From: Sphingomonas sp. HITSZ_GF
GTDB lineage: Bacteria; Pseudomonadota; Alphaproteobacteria; Sphingomonadales; Sphingomonadaceae
Direction of reading: 5' to 3'
DNA length: 64,000 nt
Assembly: GCF_029543155.1 (NCBI RefSeq)
Contig: NZ_JARQXA010000001.1
Span: 682,001 to 746,000, forward strand
The notes under the pieces were generated by a model, which saw only the letters and a list, made by a program, of their open reading frames with translations, did not search any database and was not told the origin of the DNA. Below, piece by piece: positions 52,927 to 60,617 of the stretch (its first letter is position 1; each line of letters opens with the position of its first letter). The position numbers were made by a program, and so were the translations under genes.

Positions 52927-55227
52927 CTAGCGCCCGAGGTTCTTGAACGCCAGCGTCAACAGATAGGAATTGCCCCTCGCCGCGTCGCCGGTGGTCGCAT
53001 AGTCGCGCTTCCAGGTGAAGCCGAGGCGGAGGCAGTCGTCCTCATAGGTGATGCCCAGCCGGTGGCGCACCGGCTCGAAGCCGTCCGCGAGCGAGGTGGG
53101 GTCCTCCTTGCGGTCGGTAAGGTCGATCAGCGTCGAGCCCGAGACCGACCAGAAGCGGGCGATCTGGATGCGCGCGCCCACCCGGGCCTCCTCGCGGTCC
53201 TGCAGATCCTCGAGCGTCGGGTCGATGTTGCGGTTGAGGCGCAGATAGCCGAGCGTGAAATAGGTGGCGCGCGAGCCCACCGTCATGTCGACCTCGTTAC
53301 GCCGGAACGCCAGGCCGTCCTTGTCGAGCCGGTAGCGGTGCGAGAAGCTGATGAAGTCGCGGAAGCGGATCGTGGTGCGCCCGACAATGTCCGACACCCG
53401 GCTGTTCAGCCCGGTACCGTCGGGGAACAGGGTGGGACGCGAGGTGAGGCGATAGCTCTGGCCCACATTGGCGTCGATCGAGAAGCCCGGCAGGTACAGC
53501 GCATAGTCGAGACCCCAGGTGAAGCGCGTGGAGTCGTCGAACCGGTCGTAGCCGGGGAAGCGGTTGAGCGCGAAGAGGTTCGAATCCTCAAGATCGACCG
53601 CGCGCGCGTCCTCGTTGGGCACCTCGAGGTTTGCGGTCTTGGGCGAGGCCACGACCTGCACCCGCGGGGTGATGCGCTGGGTGCCGCCGAAAAGCGTGCC
53701 GACCAGCGGCCACTTCACATCGACCGCCGCCGCCGCGATGCCGCGGGTGTGGAAGCCGTCCTCGCCGCGATAGCTGGCGATCGTGGTGAGGTTGGTCTCG
53801 GAGGCATTGTACAGGTCACCGCGGGCAAAGGCCGTGAAGATCACTTCCTGGCCCCAGTTGGTGAGCTTGCGCAGGTCCCATTTGGCGCTGGCAAAGGCCC
53901 GCTGCGAATCCTGCCCGTCCGAGCGGCCGATCGCCAGGCTGTTGACCTGGAACTCGAAACGGCCGCCGATCAGCCCGTCGTCCATGCGGCGACGATAGTC
54001 GATCTCGGGCAGCGCATAGGGCTGGAGGCCCTGGCGCTCGCCGACGCGGAGCGTCTGCACCACCCATGCGTTGATCGACAAATAGCTATCCGAATCAATG
54101 CGTTCTATCCGAACATTGTTACGCAGCCTGTCGTCGCGCGAGATGTCGTAGCGGCGCAGGAAGGTGCGATCGGTGGTCAGCCGGAACGAGGAGCTGACGC
54201 TCCAGTACGGATCGAGCTGGAAATTGCCGGTCGCATCGAGATAGCCGCGGAAGTCGTTCTTCGAGGTCGCCGGCGTGACCGGCACGGTCAGGTCGTCGGC
54301 GCGGCGGCTATAGGTGCCGTAGCCGGTGATCTGGAAGGCGCCGAGCGAGTTGAGCTCGCGATACTGGGCCTGCAGCATCGGCAGCACGCTGGTATAGACG
54401 CGCGGGGTGACGGTCAGGTCGCGATTGGGCGCGAAGCTGAAATAATAGGGCAGCGCGAACTGGAAGCCGTTGGTGCGGTTGTAGCGCAGATCGGGCGACA
54501 GGAAGCCGCTGGCGCTCTCGCCGCCGATCGGATGCGAGAAGACCGGCAGCGGGATCGTCGCGAAGCCGAACACCGAGACGCGGGCGCCCGAATAGCGCAG
54601 CCGCTTCTTGCCGGGTTCATAGACCACCCGGTTCGCAGTGACCTTCCAGCTCGGCTCCTTGGGGCAGCCGTTCGAATCGGAGACCGAGCAGGGCGTATAG
54701 GCCGCATTGTCGACGATGAAGCTGCCGTCCTCGTGCCGCTCGCCGCGCTGGGCGGCGATGCGCCCGCCAGCATCAAGCACCACCAGCATGTTCTCGACGA
54801 CGCCGTCCTTCAGGCTGTCGGTGAGCTGGACCTTGTCGCCATAGGCGCTGTCGCCCTGGGGATTGACCATGACGACATTGCCTTCGGCGGTCACCTGGCC
54901 GGTGTTGCGGTTCCACACCACCTTGTCGGCGCGCAGGCGTTCGCTGCGGCGATAGAGGCGCACGTCGCCGGTGGCGGTGATCACCTGCTGCTGATCGTCA
55001 TATTCGAGCAGATCGGCAGTGAACTGGATCTGGTCGTCCGCCTCGGGCAGCGCCGTGGGCGAGGGGGGAGGCGGCTCGACCGCGGGGGTCTGCAGGCTCG
55101 GGCTGGCGTCCTGCGGCGCAGCCTGAGTCGGCTGCTCCTGAGTCGGCTCGGGCGCCTGCTGCGCGCGTGCCTCTGCCGCCTGGCACAAGCCGAGCGCGGC
55201 CGAGAGCAGCAAGGCCTTGCGCGTCAC
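52927..55227 (-). CDS. lptD: LPS-assembly outer-membrane protein LptD
   Basis: 766-residue outer-membrane translocon component. Signal peptide near 1-24, a proline/glutamine-rich linker (PEPTQEQPTQAAPQDAS), an OstA jellyroll (FTADLLEYDDQQQVITATGDV) and a large C-terminal barrel (GLDYALYLPGFSIDANVG, VRHRLGITYEDDCLRLGFTW). It inserts lipopolysaccharide into the outer leaflet with LptE. GTG at 55227 is chosen with GGGA six bases upstream; GTG at 55239 is possible. First gene of the outer-membrane operon. Confidence 0.94.
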   Translation of the reverse strand: MTRKALLLSAALGLCQAAEARAQQAPEPTQEQPTQAAPQDASPSLQTPAVEPPPPSPTALPEADDQIQFTADLLEYDDQQQVITATGDVRLYRRSERLRADKVVWNRNTGQVTAEGNVVMVNPQGDSAYGDKVQLTDSLKDGVVENMLVVLDAGGRIAAQRGERHEDGSFIVDNAAYTPCSVSDSNGCPKEPSWKVTANRVVYEPGKKRLRYSGARVSVFGFATIPLPVFSHPIGGESASGFLSPDLRYNRTNGFQFALPYYFSFAPNRDLTVTPRVYTSVLPMLQAQYRELNSLGAFQITGYGTYSRRADDLTVPVTPATSKNDFRGYLDATGNFQLDPYWSVSSSFRLTTDRTFLRRYDISRDDRLRNNVRIERIDSDSYLSINAWVVQTLRVGERQGLQPYALPEIDYRRRMDDGLIGGRFEFQVNSLAIGRSDGQDSQRAFASAKWDLRKLTNWGQEVIFTAFARGDLYNASETNLTTIASYRGEDGFHTRGIAAAAVDVKWPLVGTLFGGTQRITPRVQVVASPKTANLEVPNEDARAVDLEDSNLFALNRFPGYDRFDDSTRFTWGLDYALYLPGFSIDANVGQSYRLTSRPTLFPDGTGLNSRVSDIVGRTTIRFRDFISFSHRYRLDKDGLAFRRNEVDMTVGSRATYFTLGYLRLNRNIDPTLEDLQDREEARVGARIQIARFWSVSGSTLIDLTDRKEDPTSLADGFEPVRHRLGITYEDDCLRLGFTWKRDYATTGDAARGNSYLLTLAFKNLGR

Positions 55228-55349
55228 TTCGATTCCCACCTTTGTTTCTCACTCCCGTGCACGCGGCCGTTTTCCGCCCTATCGCAGCGGTTGCGCCACC
55301 GCAACGTCACGTGCGTTGGCCCGAACGCACGGAAGCGCTAACAGGAGCC

Positions 55350-55790
55350 ATGCAGGTCGATTTCTATCATCTGACGCAGCTTCCCCTGGAGCGTGCGCTG
55401 CCCAGGATCGCCGAACGCGTGGTCGAGACCGGCGGGCGGCTGCTGATCGTCGCGGGCGAGGCGAGCCAGCGCGCCCGGCTCGACCAGCTGCTATGGACCT
55501 ATAGCCCGGAAAGCTTCCTGCCGCACGGCCAGGCCGGCGGGCCCGACGACGATCGCCAGCCGATCCTGATCGGCGAGGCGATGACCGCCGCCAACGGCGC
55601 CCGCAACGTGGTGCTCGCAGACGGGGTGTGGCGCGACGAGGCGCTGGGGTTCGACCGGGCCTTCCACTTCTTCGACGAGGAGAAGATCGCCGAGGCGCGG
55701 CTCGCCTGGAAGGGGCTGGCCGGGCGCGAGGACGTCGAGCGCAACTATTGGAAGCAGAACGAGCAGGGGCGCTGGGAGAAGGTCGCCTAG
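55350..55790 (+). CDS. holC: DNA polymerase III chi subunit
   Basis: 146-residue HolC that links the clamp loader to SSB. MQVDFYHLTQLPLERALPR, the strand GGRLLIVAGEASQRARLDQLLW, SFLPHG and the late VLADGVWRDEALGFDRAFHFFDE match the family. AGGAG lies directly upstream of ATG 55350. It is divergent from lptD and, unlike in many bacteria, has no pepA neighbour. Cytoplasmic replisome component. Confidence 0.92.
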   Translation: MQVDFYHLTQLPLERALPRIAERVVETGGRLLIVAGEASQRARLDQLLWTYSPESFLPHGQAGGPDDDRQPILIGEAMTAANGARNVVLADGVWRDEALGFDRAFHFFDEEKIAEARLAWKGLAGREDVERNYWKQNEQGRWEKVA

Positions 55791-55951
55791 CGGACAGTTG
55801 CGAACGCGGAAGTTGGCTCCGTTTGCGCGGCGGGCAGGGTTTCCAGGGCCGGTTTTCCGTACGCATTTTCGTCCGTTCTCCACCGTGCGGGGTGTTGCAC
55901 CTCCGGCCATTTCGGACGGCGATGTTTGCACGCCCCTGCTTTGACCACTTC

Positions 55952-56045
55952 GTCATTCCCGCGAAGGCGGGAATCCATTGGCGCTGCCATTGCGCTTCCT
56001 GTCGAAAGCCTGGCCGGAATGGATCCCCGCCTTCGCGGGAATGAC
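55952..56045. repeat. REPIN-like element, GTCATTCCCGCGAAGGCGGG variant
   Basis: Arms GTCATTCCCGCGAAGGC and GCCTTCGCGGGAATGAC around a 58-base spacer with further complementarity (AATCCATT / AATGGATC). It lies in the 498-base gap between holC and ndk, the longest gap without a gene. No coding sequence was seen in the rest. Confidence 0.83.
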
Positions 56046-56048
56046 GGG

Positions 56049-56107
56049 GGTAAGGTGCGGGATGACGACGGTAGGGTGCGGAGATGACGTTGGTGAGGTA
56101 ACGTGGG
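56049..56107. repeat. Degenerate 21-22-base tandem repeat
   Basis: Two similar units, GGTAAGGTGCGGGATGACGA and GGTAGGGTGCGGAGATGACG, then a partial third, GGTGAGGTAACG. They follow the palindromic element at once and may have arisen by slippage. Confidence 0.5.
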
Positions 56108-56288
56108 CACGCGTCGGCGATCCCGGCCGTGCGGGACATCGCATCGATTTCACTGTTCAAAGAGCGTCGCGCGGGAACAATAGCAGAACATCTGCCTGTA
56201 GGACAGCAGGCAGCACTTGCATCCTGCGCAACCCCGGACTAGGGAGCCGCGACTTTTCCACAACTTCAAAAGCAGGAGCCGCACGGCC

Positions 56289-56711
56289 ATGGCCGCGACC
56301 CGGACCTTTTCGATCATCAAGCCCGATGCCACCCGCCGCAACATCACCGGCGCCGTCACCAAGATGCTGGAGGAGGCCGGCCTGCGCGTCGTCGCCTCGA
56401 AGCGCATCCAGATGAGCCGCGAGCAGGCCGAGGGCTTCTACGGCGTCCACCGCGAGCGCCCCTTCTTCAACGACCTGGTCGAGTTCATGATCTCGGGCCC
56501 GGTGGTGGTGCAGGTGCTCGAGGGCGAGAACGCCGTGCAGCGCAACCGCGACATCATGGGCGCCACCAACCCGGCCAATGCCGACGCCGGCACGATCCGC
56601 AAGGAGCTGGCCGAATCGATCGAGGCGAACTCGGTGCACGGTTCGGACTCGGAAGAGAATGCTGCGATCGAGATCGCCTTCTTCTTCAAGCCGGAAGAGA
56701 TCGTCGGCTGA
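56289..56711 (+). CDS. ndk: Nucleoside diphosphate kinase
   Basis: 140-residue enzyme that equilibrates nucleoside di- and triphosphates. [13 protein letters not shown] at the start and the catalytic histidine in [12 protein letters not shown] near residue 116-117 are intact. Length typical. ATG at 56289 follows AGGAGCCGCACGGCC. Followed by a strong intrinsic terminator. Cytoplasmic. Confidence 0.96.
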   Translation: MAATRTFSIIKPDATRRNITGAVTKMLEEAGLRVVASKRIQMSREQAEGFYGVHRERPFFNDLVEFMISGPVVVQVLEGENAVQRNRDIMGATNPANADAGTIRKELAESIEANSVHGSDSEENAAIEIAFFFKPEEIVG

Positions 56712-56747
56712 TAGCCGCCGGTTTCTACACCGAATTGGATGCGAAAC

Positions 56748-56774
56748 GGCCGGGGTGAAAGCCCCGGCCTTTTT
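56748..56774 (+). terminator. Intrinsic terminator after ndk
   Basis: GGCCGGGG at 56748-56755, loop TGAAAG, CCCCGGCC at 56762-56769, then TTTTT. Perfect eight-pair stem. Confidence 0.92.
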
Positions 56775-56820
56775 CGTTTGTGGCGGGTGCGAGCTTCGGG
56801 GTTTGGACTGTCCAGTCCCC

Positions 56821-56898
56821 GTCATCCCGGCGAAAGCCGGGATCTCGTGCGGCTCTTTTCGGACCATCGCCTGAGACCCCGGCTTTCGCCGGGATGAC
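56821..56898. repeat. REPIN-like element, GTCATCCCGG family, inverted spacer
   Basis: Arms as at 22801. Its spacer (CTCGTGCGGCTC ... CGCCTGAGA) is the reverse complement of the spacer in the copies at 22801 and 63530, so the whole unit is present in the opposite orientation. Between convergent ndk and the sensor kinase gene. Confidence 0.85.
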
Positions 56899-56920
56899 GG
56901 CTGTGATGCCTGCGCGAGAG

Positions 56921-58324
56921 CTAGCTCCGCGGCAGGGTGATCGTTGCGACCAGGCCGCCGCCGTCGCGGTTGGCGAGGCTGATCTCGCCGCTGGAATCGC
57001 GGACGATGGCGCGGGCGAGGGCGAGGCCGAGGCCCGCACCGCCGGTCTCGCGGTTGCGCGATTCCTCGAGGCGGGTGAAGGGATCGAAGACCTTCTCGAG
57101 CTTCTCGGGCGGGATGCCGGGGCCGCGGTCGCATACTTCGATGCGGACGTTGCGGTCGTCGGAGCGCAGGCGGACCTCGGTGGCGCCGCCATACTTGACG
57201 GCATTCTCGATCAGGTTGCGCACCGCGCGGCGCATCAGCGCGGGGCGGAGATGCATGCGCAGGCGCGGCGCCTCCTCGAAGGTGACGTCCTGGTCGAGAT
57301 CGCGGAAATCCTCGACCACGGCGTCGATCAGCGCGGAGAGGTCGACATCGGTGGGCGGCTCGCTCGGGCGTCCGAGCCGGGCGAGGCTGAGGATGTCGTC
57401 GAGCGTGTGGTTCATCTCGTCGATCGTGTCCGCCATGCGGGCGCGGTCCTCGTCGTCCTCGACCGATTCGATGCGGACGCGCAGGGCCGCCAGCGGGGTG
57501 CGCAGATCATGGCCGATCGCGCCGAGCATCCGGTCCTTCTCGTCGAGCATCGCAGTGACGCGCTTGCTGAGCGCATTGTAGGCGGCGATCACCGCGCGGA
57601 CGTCGCTGGGGCCGCTCTCCTCGAGCGGATCGGCATCCTCGCCCGGATGGAAGGCGCGCGCGGCGGCGGCGAGCTTGCGCAAGGGCCGGGCGATCCGGTG
57701 GCCGGCCCAGAGCACGGGCAGCAGCACGACGATGTAGAGGATCAGCGTCTGGGCGAGCAGCTGCCAGATCAGCGCGCGTTCGGAGCGCGGCCAGGCCGAG
57801 CTGAGCGACAGCCAGCCCCGGCCGGGCAGCTCGACCGCGATCATCAGCTCGGCACCGAGCCGGCGGAAGCGATCGGCGCGGGCCGGGTCCATCCGCTTGA
57901 GCAGCGGACGGCTGCCGTCGATCGGGCGAACTACCGCGATCACCTGGCCCACCTGGACGCCGCCATCGGTGAGGCCGCGTCGCAGGTCGCGCTCGATGTC
58001 GGCGCGGCGGGCCAGCTCGACCGGGATCGGATTGGCGGGGACGAAATCGACGCGGCCCCGGGCCTGGCGGCGGCCGTCCCGGCCATCGCGCCCGTCGCGG
58101 CGATCGGCGGCGGCGGGCGTGTCCGGCCGCGGATTGATCGGGGTGCCGAGCCGCTCGGCAGCGTCGATCAGCCGGGTGACGGTGGGGACGATCACCTGGG
58201 CGAAGCGCGAATTCTGGCGCTCGCGGACGAGCAGGCCGAAATTGATCGCCTGTGCCACGAACAGCGCCACCGCGACGAGCAGCGCGATCTGGCCGGGGAG
58301 CGAGCGGGGGAAGAAGCGGGTCAT
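56921..58324 (-). CDS. Sensor histidine kinase with basic-acidic RDG repeat in sensor region
   Basis: 467-residue inner-membrane kinase. Membrane segments near residues 11-29 (IALLVAVALFVAQAINFGLL) and 190-210 (LILYIVVLLPVLWAGH) enclose a periplasmic domain that contains the repeat RRDGRDGRDGRR near 75-86. HAMP, then GAIGHDLRTPLAALRVR with the phosphorylated His, NLIENAVKYGG, DRGPGIPPEKLEKVFDPF and GGAGLGLALARA follow. It has no PAS domain. With the response regulator and EF-hand gene upstream it may sense cations or envelope state; the signal is inference. Confidence 0.88.
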   Translation of the reverse strand: MTRFFPRSLPGQIALLVAVALFVAQAINFGLLVRERQNSRFAQVIVPTVTRLIDAAERLGTPINPRPDTPAAADRRDGRDGRDGRRQARGRVDFVPANPIPVELARRADIERDLRRGLTDGGVQVGQVIAVVRPIDGSRPLLKRMDPARADRFRRLGAELMIAVELPGRGWLSLSSAWPRSERALIWQLLAQTLILYIVVLLPVLWAGHRIARPLRKLAAAARAFHPGEDADPLEESGPSDVRAVIAAYNALSKRVTAMLDEKDRMLGAIGHDLRTPLAALRVRIESVEDDEDRARMADTIDEMNHTLDDILSLARLGRPSEPPTDVDLSALIDAVVEDFRDLDQDVTFEEAPRLRMHLRPALMRRAVRNLIENAVKYGGATEVRLRSDDRNVRIEVCDRGPGIPPEKLEKVFDPFTRLEESRNRETGGAGLGLALARAIVRDSSGEISLANRDGGGLVATITLPRS

Positions 58325-58348
58325 GCGCAGCGCCCGTGCGCAATGGCT

Positions 58349-58427
58349 GTTCCCCGGCGAAAGCCGGGGCCCAGGGTCACAAACGAATCGGCAGAGAAAC
58401 CCTGGGCCCCGGCTTTCGCCGGGGAAC
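58349..58427. repeat. REPIN-like element, GTTCCCCGG family, inverted spacer
   Basis: Arms GTTCCCCGGCGAAAGCC and complement. The spacer is the reverse complement type of the one at 6962 (CCCAGGGTCAC / GCAGAGAAACCCTGG). It lies between the response regulator and kinase genes, so it is inside a probable operon. Confidence 0.85.
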
Positions 58428-58460
58428 CGATTGGTTTCAGAGCTCTGTGCACACGAGACT

Positions 58461-59198
58461 TCAAAGCCGGGTCACTTCGGCGGCAAGCGTGTAGCCGCCG
58501 CCCCAGACGGTCTTGATGATCGCGGGGTTCTTCGCATCGACCTCGATCTTCTTGCGCAGCCGGCTGACCTGGTTGTCGATCGCGCGATCGAAGGCGGCGG
58601 CTTCGCGGCCTTGCGTCAGGTCGAGCAGCTGGTCGCGGGTGAGGACCGCGCGGGGGCGAGTGACCAGCGCGTGGAGCAAATTATATTCGCCGGTCGACAG
58701 CGGGACCGACACGCCTTCGCGGTCGACCAGCGCGCGTTCGCCGGTCTTGAGCACCCAGCCGGCAAAGGCATAGCTGCCCGCTTCGGGCGCATGCTGGCGG
58801 GTGCCGCCCGCCTGGAGGCGGCGCAGCACCACCTTGATCCGGGCGGCGAGCTCGCGCGGGGAGAAGGGCTTCACGACATAATCGTCGGCGCCCATCTCGA
58901 GCCCGACAATGCGGTCGGTCTCCTCGCCGCGCGCTGTGAGCAGGATGACCGGGGTGTCGCTGGTCTCGCGGATATGGCGGCAGAGCGACAGACCGTCCTC
59001 ACCGGGCATCATGATGTCGAGCACCACCAGATCGATCGCATAGGCGGCCATGCGGGCGCGGGCGCCCTCGGCATCGCCGGCCTGGGTGATCCGGAAGCCT
59101 TGCTTGGTGAGATATTGCGCGAGCGGTTCGCGGATCGAGCGCTCGTCCTCGACGAGCAGCAGGTGCGGCGTTTCCGACATATCGGGTTCGTAGGTCAT
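58461..59198 (-). CDS. OmpR-family response regulator
   Basis: 245-residue regulator: HLLLVEDERSIRE acidic pocket, phosphoacceptor Asp in LVVLDIMMPGEDGLSL, LTARGEET, MGADDYVVKPF, and a winged helix with RALVDREGVSVPLSTGEYNLL and AIDNQVSRLRKKIEV. Partner of the histidine kinase that follows. ATG at 59198 or 59180. The EF-hand gene lies upstream on the same strand. Confidence 0.92.
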   Translation of the reverse strand: MTYEPDMSETPHLLLVEDERSIREPLAQYLTKQGFRITQAGDAEGARARMAAYAIDLVVLDIMMPGEDGLSLCRHIRETSDTPVILLTARGEETDRIVGLEMGADDYVVKPFSPRELAARIKVVLRRLQAGGTRQHAPEAGSYAFAGWVLKTGERALVDREGVSVPLSTGEYNLLHALVTRPRAVLTRDQLLDLTQGREAAAFDRAIDNQVSRLRKKIEVDAKNPAIIKTVWGGGYTLAAEVTRL

Positions 59199-59241
59199 GG
59201 GCGTGCCGCAAGACAAGGGGGCGCAGGGAATAGGCAAGGGG

Positions 59242-59287
59242 TTGCCCGGGCGGGCTACGAGAGGAGGCACACTGCCCGCCCGGGCAA
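59242..59287 (-). repeat. Perfect 14-bp hairpin between EF-hand and response-regulator genes
   Basis: TTGCCCGGGCGGGC at 59242-59255 and GCCCGCCCGGGCAA at 59274-59287 are exact complements around an 18-base loop. It lies 12 bases after the EF-hand stop, on the transcribed minus strand, and 44 bases before the regulator start. No T-tract follows, so it may be a processing, pausing or stability hairpin. Confidence 0.7.
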
Positions 59288-59298
59288 GGTCCGGGGGC

Positions 59299-59733
59299 TC
59301 AGTCGTTGGCCGAGCTGCCCGGGGGGGAAGCCTGACGGTTGCCCATGCGGGCGCGGATCGCATCGCGCTCGGCCTGGTCGATCTTGCCGTCATGATTGGT
59401 GTCGAGGCGCTCGAAGCGCTTGTCGGCGCGGGCCTGCATGTCGGCGAGCGTCATGTCGCCGGTCATGCCGCGGGCGCCCATGCCGCCGGGGCTGGCGGCC
59501 TGGAGCTCGGCCTGGCTGACCTTGCCGTCCTTGTCGGCGTCGAGCTTGGCGAAGCGCCGGGCGACGTCGGCGCTGAACTCATCGCGGGTGATGACGCCGT
59601 CCTTGTTGGTGTCGAGCCGGTCGAGCATCGCCATGCCGCCCGGGCGGGGCGGCTGCGGCGGGGCGTCCTGGGCGAAGGCCGGGGCTGCGATCGCGGTCGC
59701 GCCGAACGCGGCGGCGAGGAGGAACTTCTTCAT
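59299..59733 (-). CDS. Exported EF-hand protein
   Basis: 144-residue periplasmic protein. A signal peptide (MKKFLLAAAFGATAIAAPAFA) is followed by three canonical EF-hand loops: DTNKDGVITRDEF, DADKDGKVSQAEL and DTNHDGKIDQAER, with methionine- and glycine-rich linkers. Binds calcium, by family rule. It precedes the response regulator and kinase genes on the same strand, suggesting regulation by calcium or a feedback role. ATG at 59733. Confidence 0.9.
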   Translation of the reverse strand: MKKFLLAAAFGATAIAAPAFAQDAPPQPPRPGGMAMLDRLDTNKDGVITRDEFSADVARRFAKLDADKDGKVSQAELQAASPGGMGARGMTGDMTLADMQARADKRFERLDTNHDGKIDQAERDAIRARMGNRQASPPGSSAND

Positions 59734-59843
59734 CGGGTGCAACTCCTTGGTCTCGGAGGTCCCAAGCCCCCGACAGGAGATGCTTTTCACCCGATGCTGT
59801 CGCACGGGTTTGTCAGGGCCCCGGCAAAGTGTCGCAACTTGTA

Positions 59844-60617
59844 TCAGCCGAAGATGGCGACGCCCTGCATCGCCTCGGCGACGGGGGCGCCGGCGGCGTC
59901 CCAGATCGTCATGCGCTGGGTGGAGAAGCCGTCGCGCGCGGTGGCGGCATGGGCGTGGAGCAGCCACCAGCCATCGGTGGTGGGCGGCGCCGCCGCCTGG
60001 AAATTGATCTGCCAGTTCAGCGAGCTGAGCGGGGTGCGCTTCTCCTCGAGCAGCTTGAAGGCGGCGGGCGGCAGCGCATCGCCGATCGCCATCAGCTCGA
60101 CGAACGGGTCGAGCCCGTCGCGGGCGCGCAGCCGCGCCCAGCGCAGCCATTCGGCCGGGCCGGTGGCCTGCTTCTGATCGAGGAAGTTGAAGTTGCCGGT
60201 GAAGAAGTCCTCGGGGCCGGTGTAGAGCGCGGCGTCGGCGGCCGGCGGCGCGACCGGCGCGCGCGGGGCGTCGTCATGCGCGATGCTCGACGCCAGCGGC
60301 GCCATGAACACGAAGGTGGCGCGCAGGCCGAGCCCGGCTTCGGAAGTCACGTCCGACTGGAGGAACGCGGCGTTGCGGCCGCGGCGGAGCTTCGTCGCGG
60401 TGACGGTGACGTCGCCTGCCAGCGGGCCGATGAACGCGACCTGGGCCGAGCGGAGCGGTGGCAGGTCGGGCTCGGCCTCGAGCGCGGCCTGGAGCGCGAG
60501 CGCGGCGGAGAGGCCGCCGAACGCGGTGCGGCCCTGCATCCAGTCGCCCGGAATCGCGGAGCGGAAGCCGCTGCCGGTGCGCGCGGCACCGGCGAGGATG
60601 TCGGCAAGCGGAGTCAC
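59844..60617 (-). CDS. TesB-like acyl-CoA thioesterase family protein
   Basis: 257-residue double-hotdog protein. WMQGRTAFGGLSAALALQAAL (first hotdog helix) and NFNFLDQKQATGPAEWLRWARLR (second) match thioesterase-family proteins of acyl-CoA metabolism. Hydrolysis of acyl-CoA is likely, though the substrate is not known. GTG start overlaps the acyl-CoA ligase stop by four bases (GTGA), so the two are coupled, and together could recycle an acyl-CoA pool. Confidence 0.82.
   Translation of the reverse strand: MTPLADILAGAARTGSGFRSAIPGDWMQGRTAFGGLSAALALQAALEAEPDLPPLRSAQVAFIGPLAGDVTVTATKLRRGRNAAFLQSDVTSEAGLGLRATFVFMAPLASSIAHDDAPRAPVAPPAADAALYTGPEDFFTGNFNFLDQKQATGPAEWLRWARLRARDGLDPFVELMAIGDALPPAAFKLLEEKRTPLSSLNWQINFQAAAPPTTDGWWLLHAHAATARDGFSTQRMTIWDAAGAPVAEAMQGVAIFG

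Noticed and set aside
51090..52946. Plus-strand open frame opposite pdxA and surA
   Set aside because: Covers two well-supported genes in antisense and has no family motif.
53062..55341. Plus-strand open frame of 759 codons opposite lptD
   Set aside because: Composition is typical of antisense frames in GC-rich DNA; lptD on the other strand has signal peptide, OstA and barrel features.
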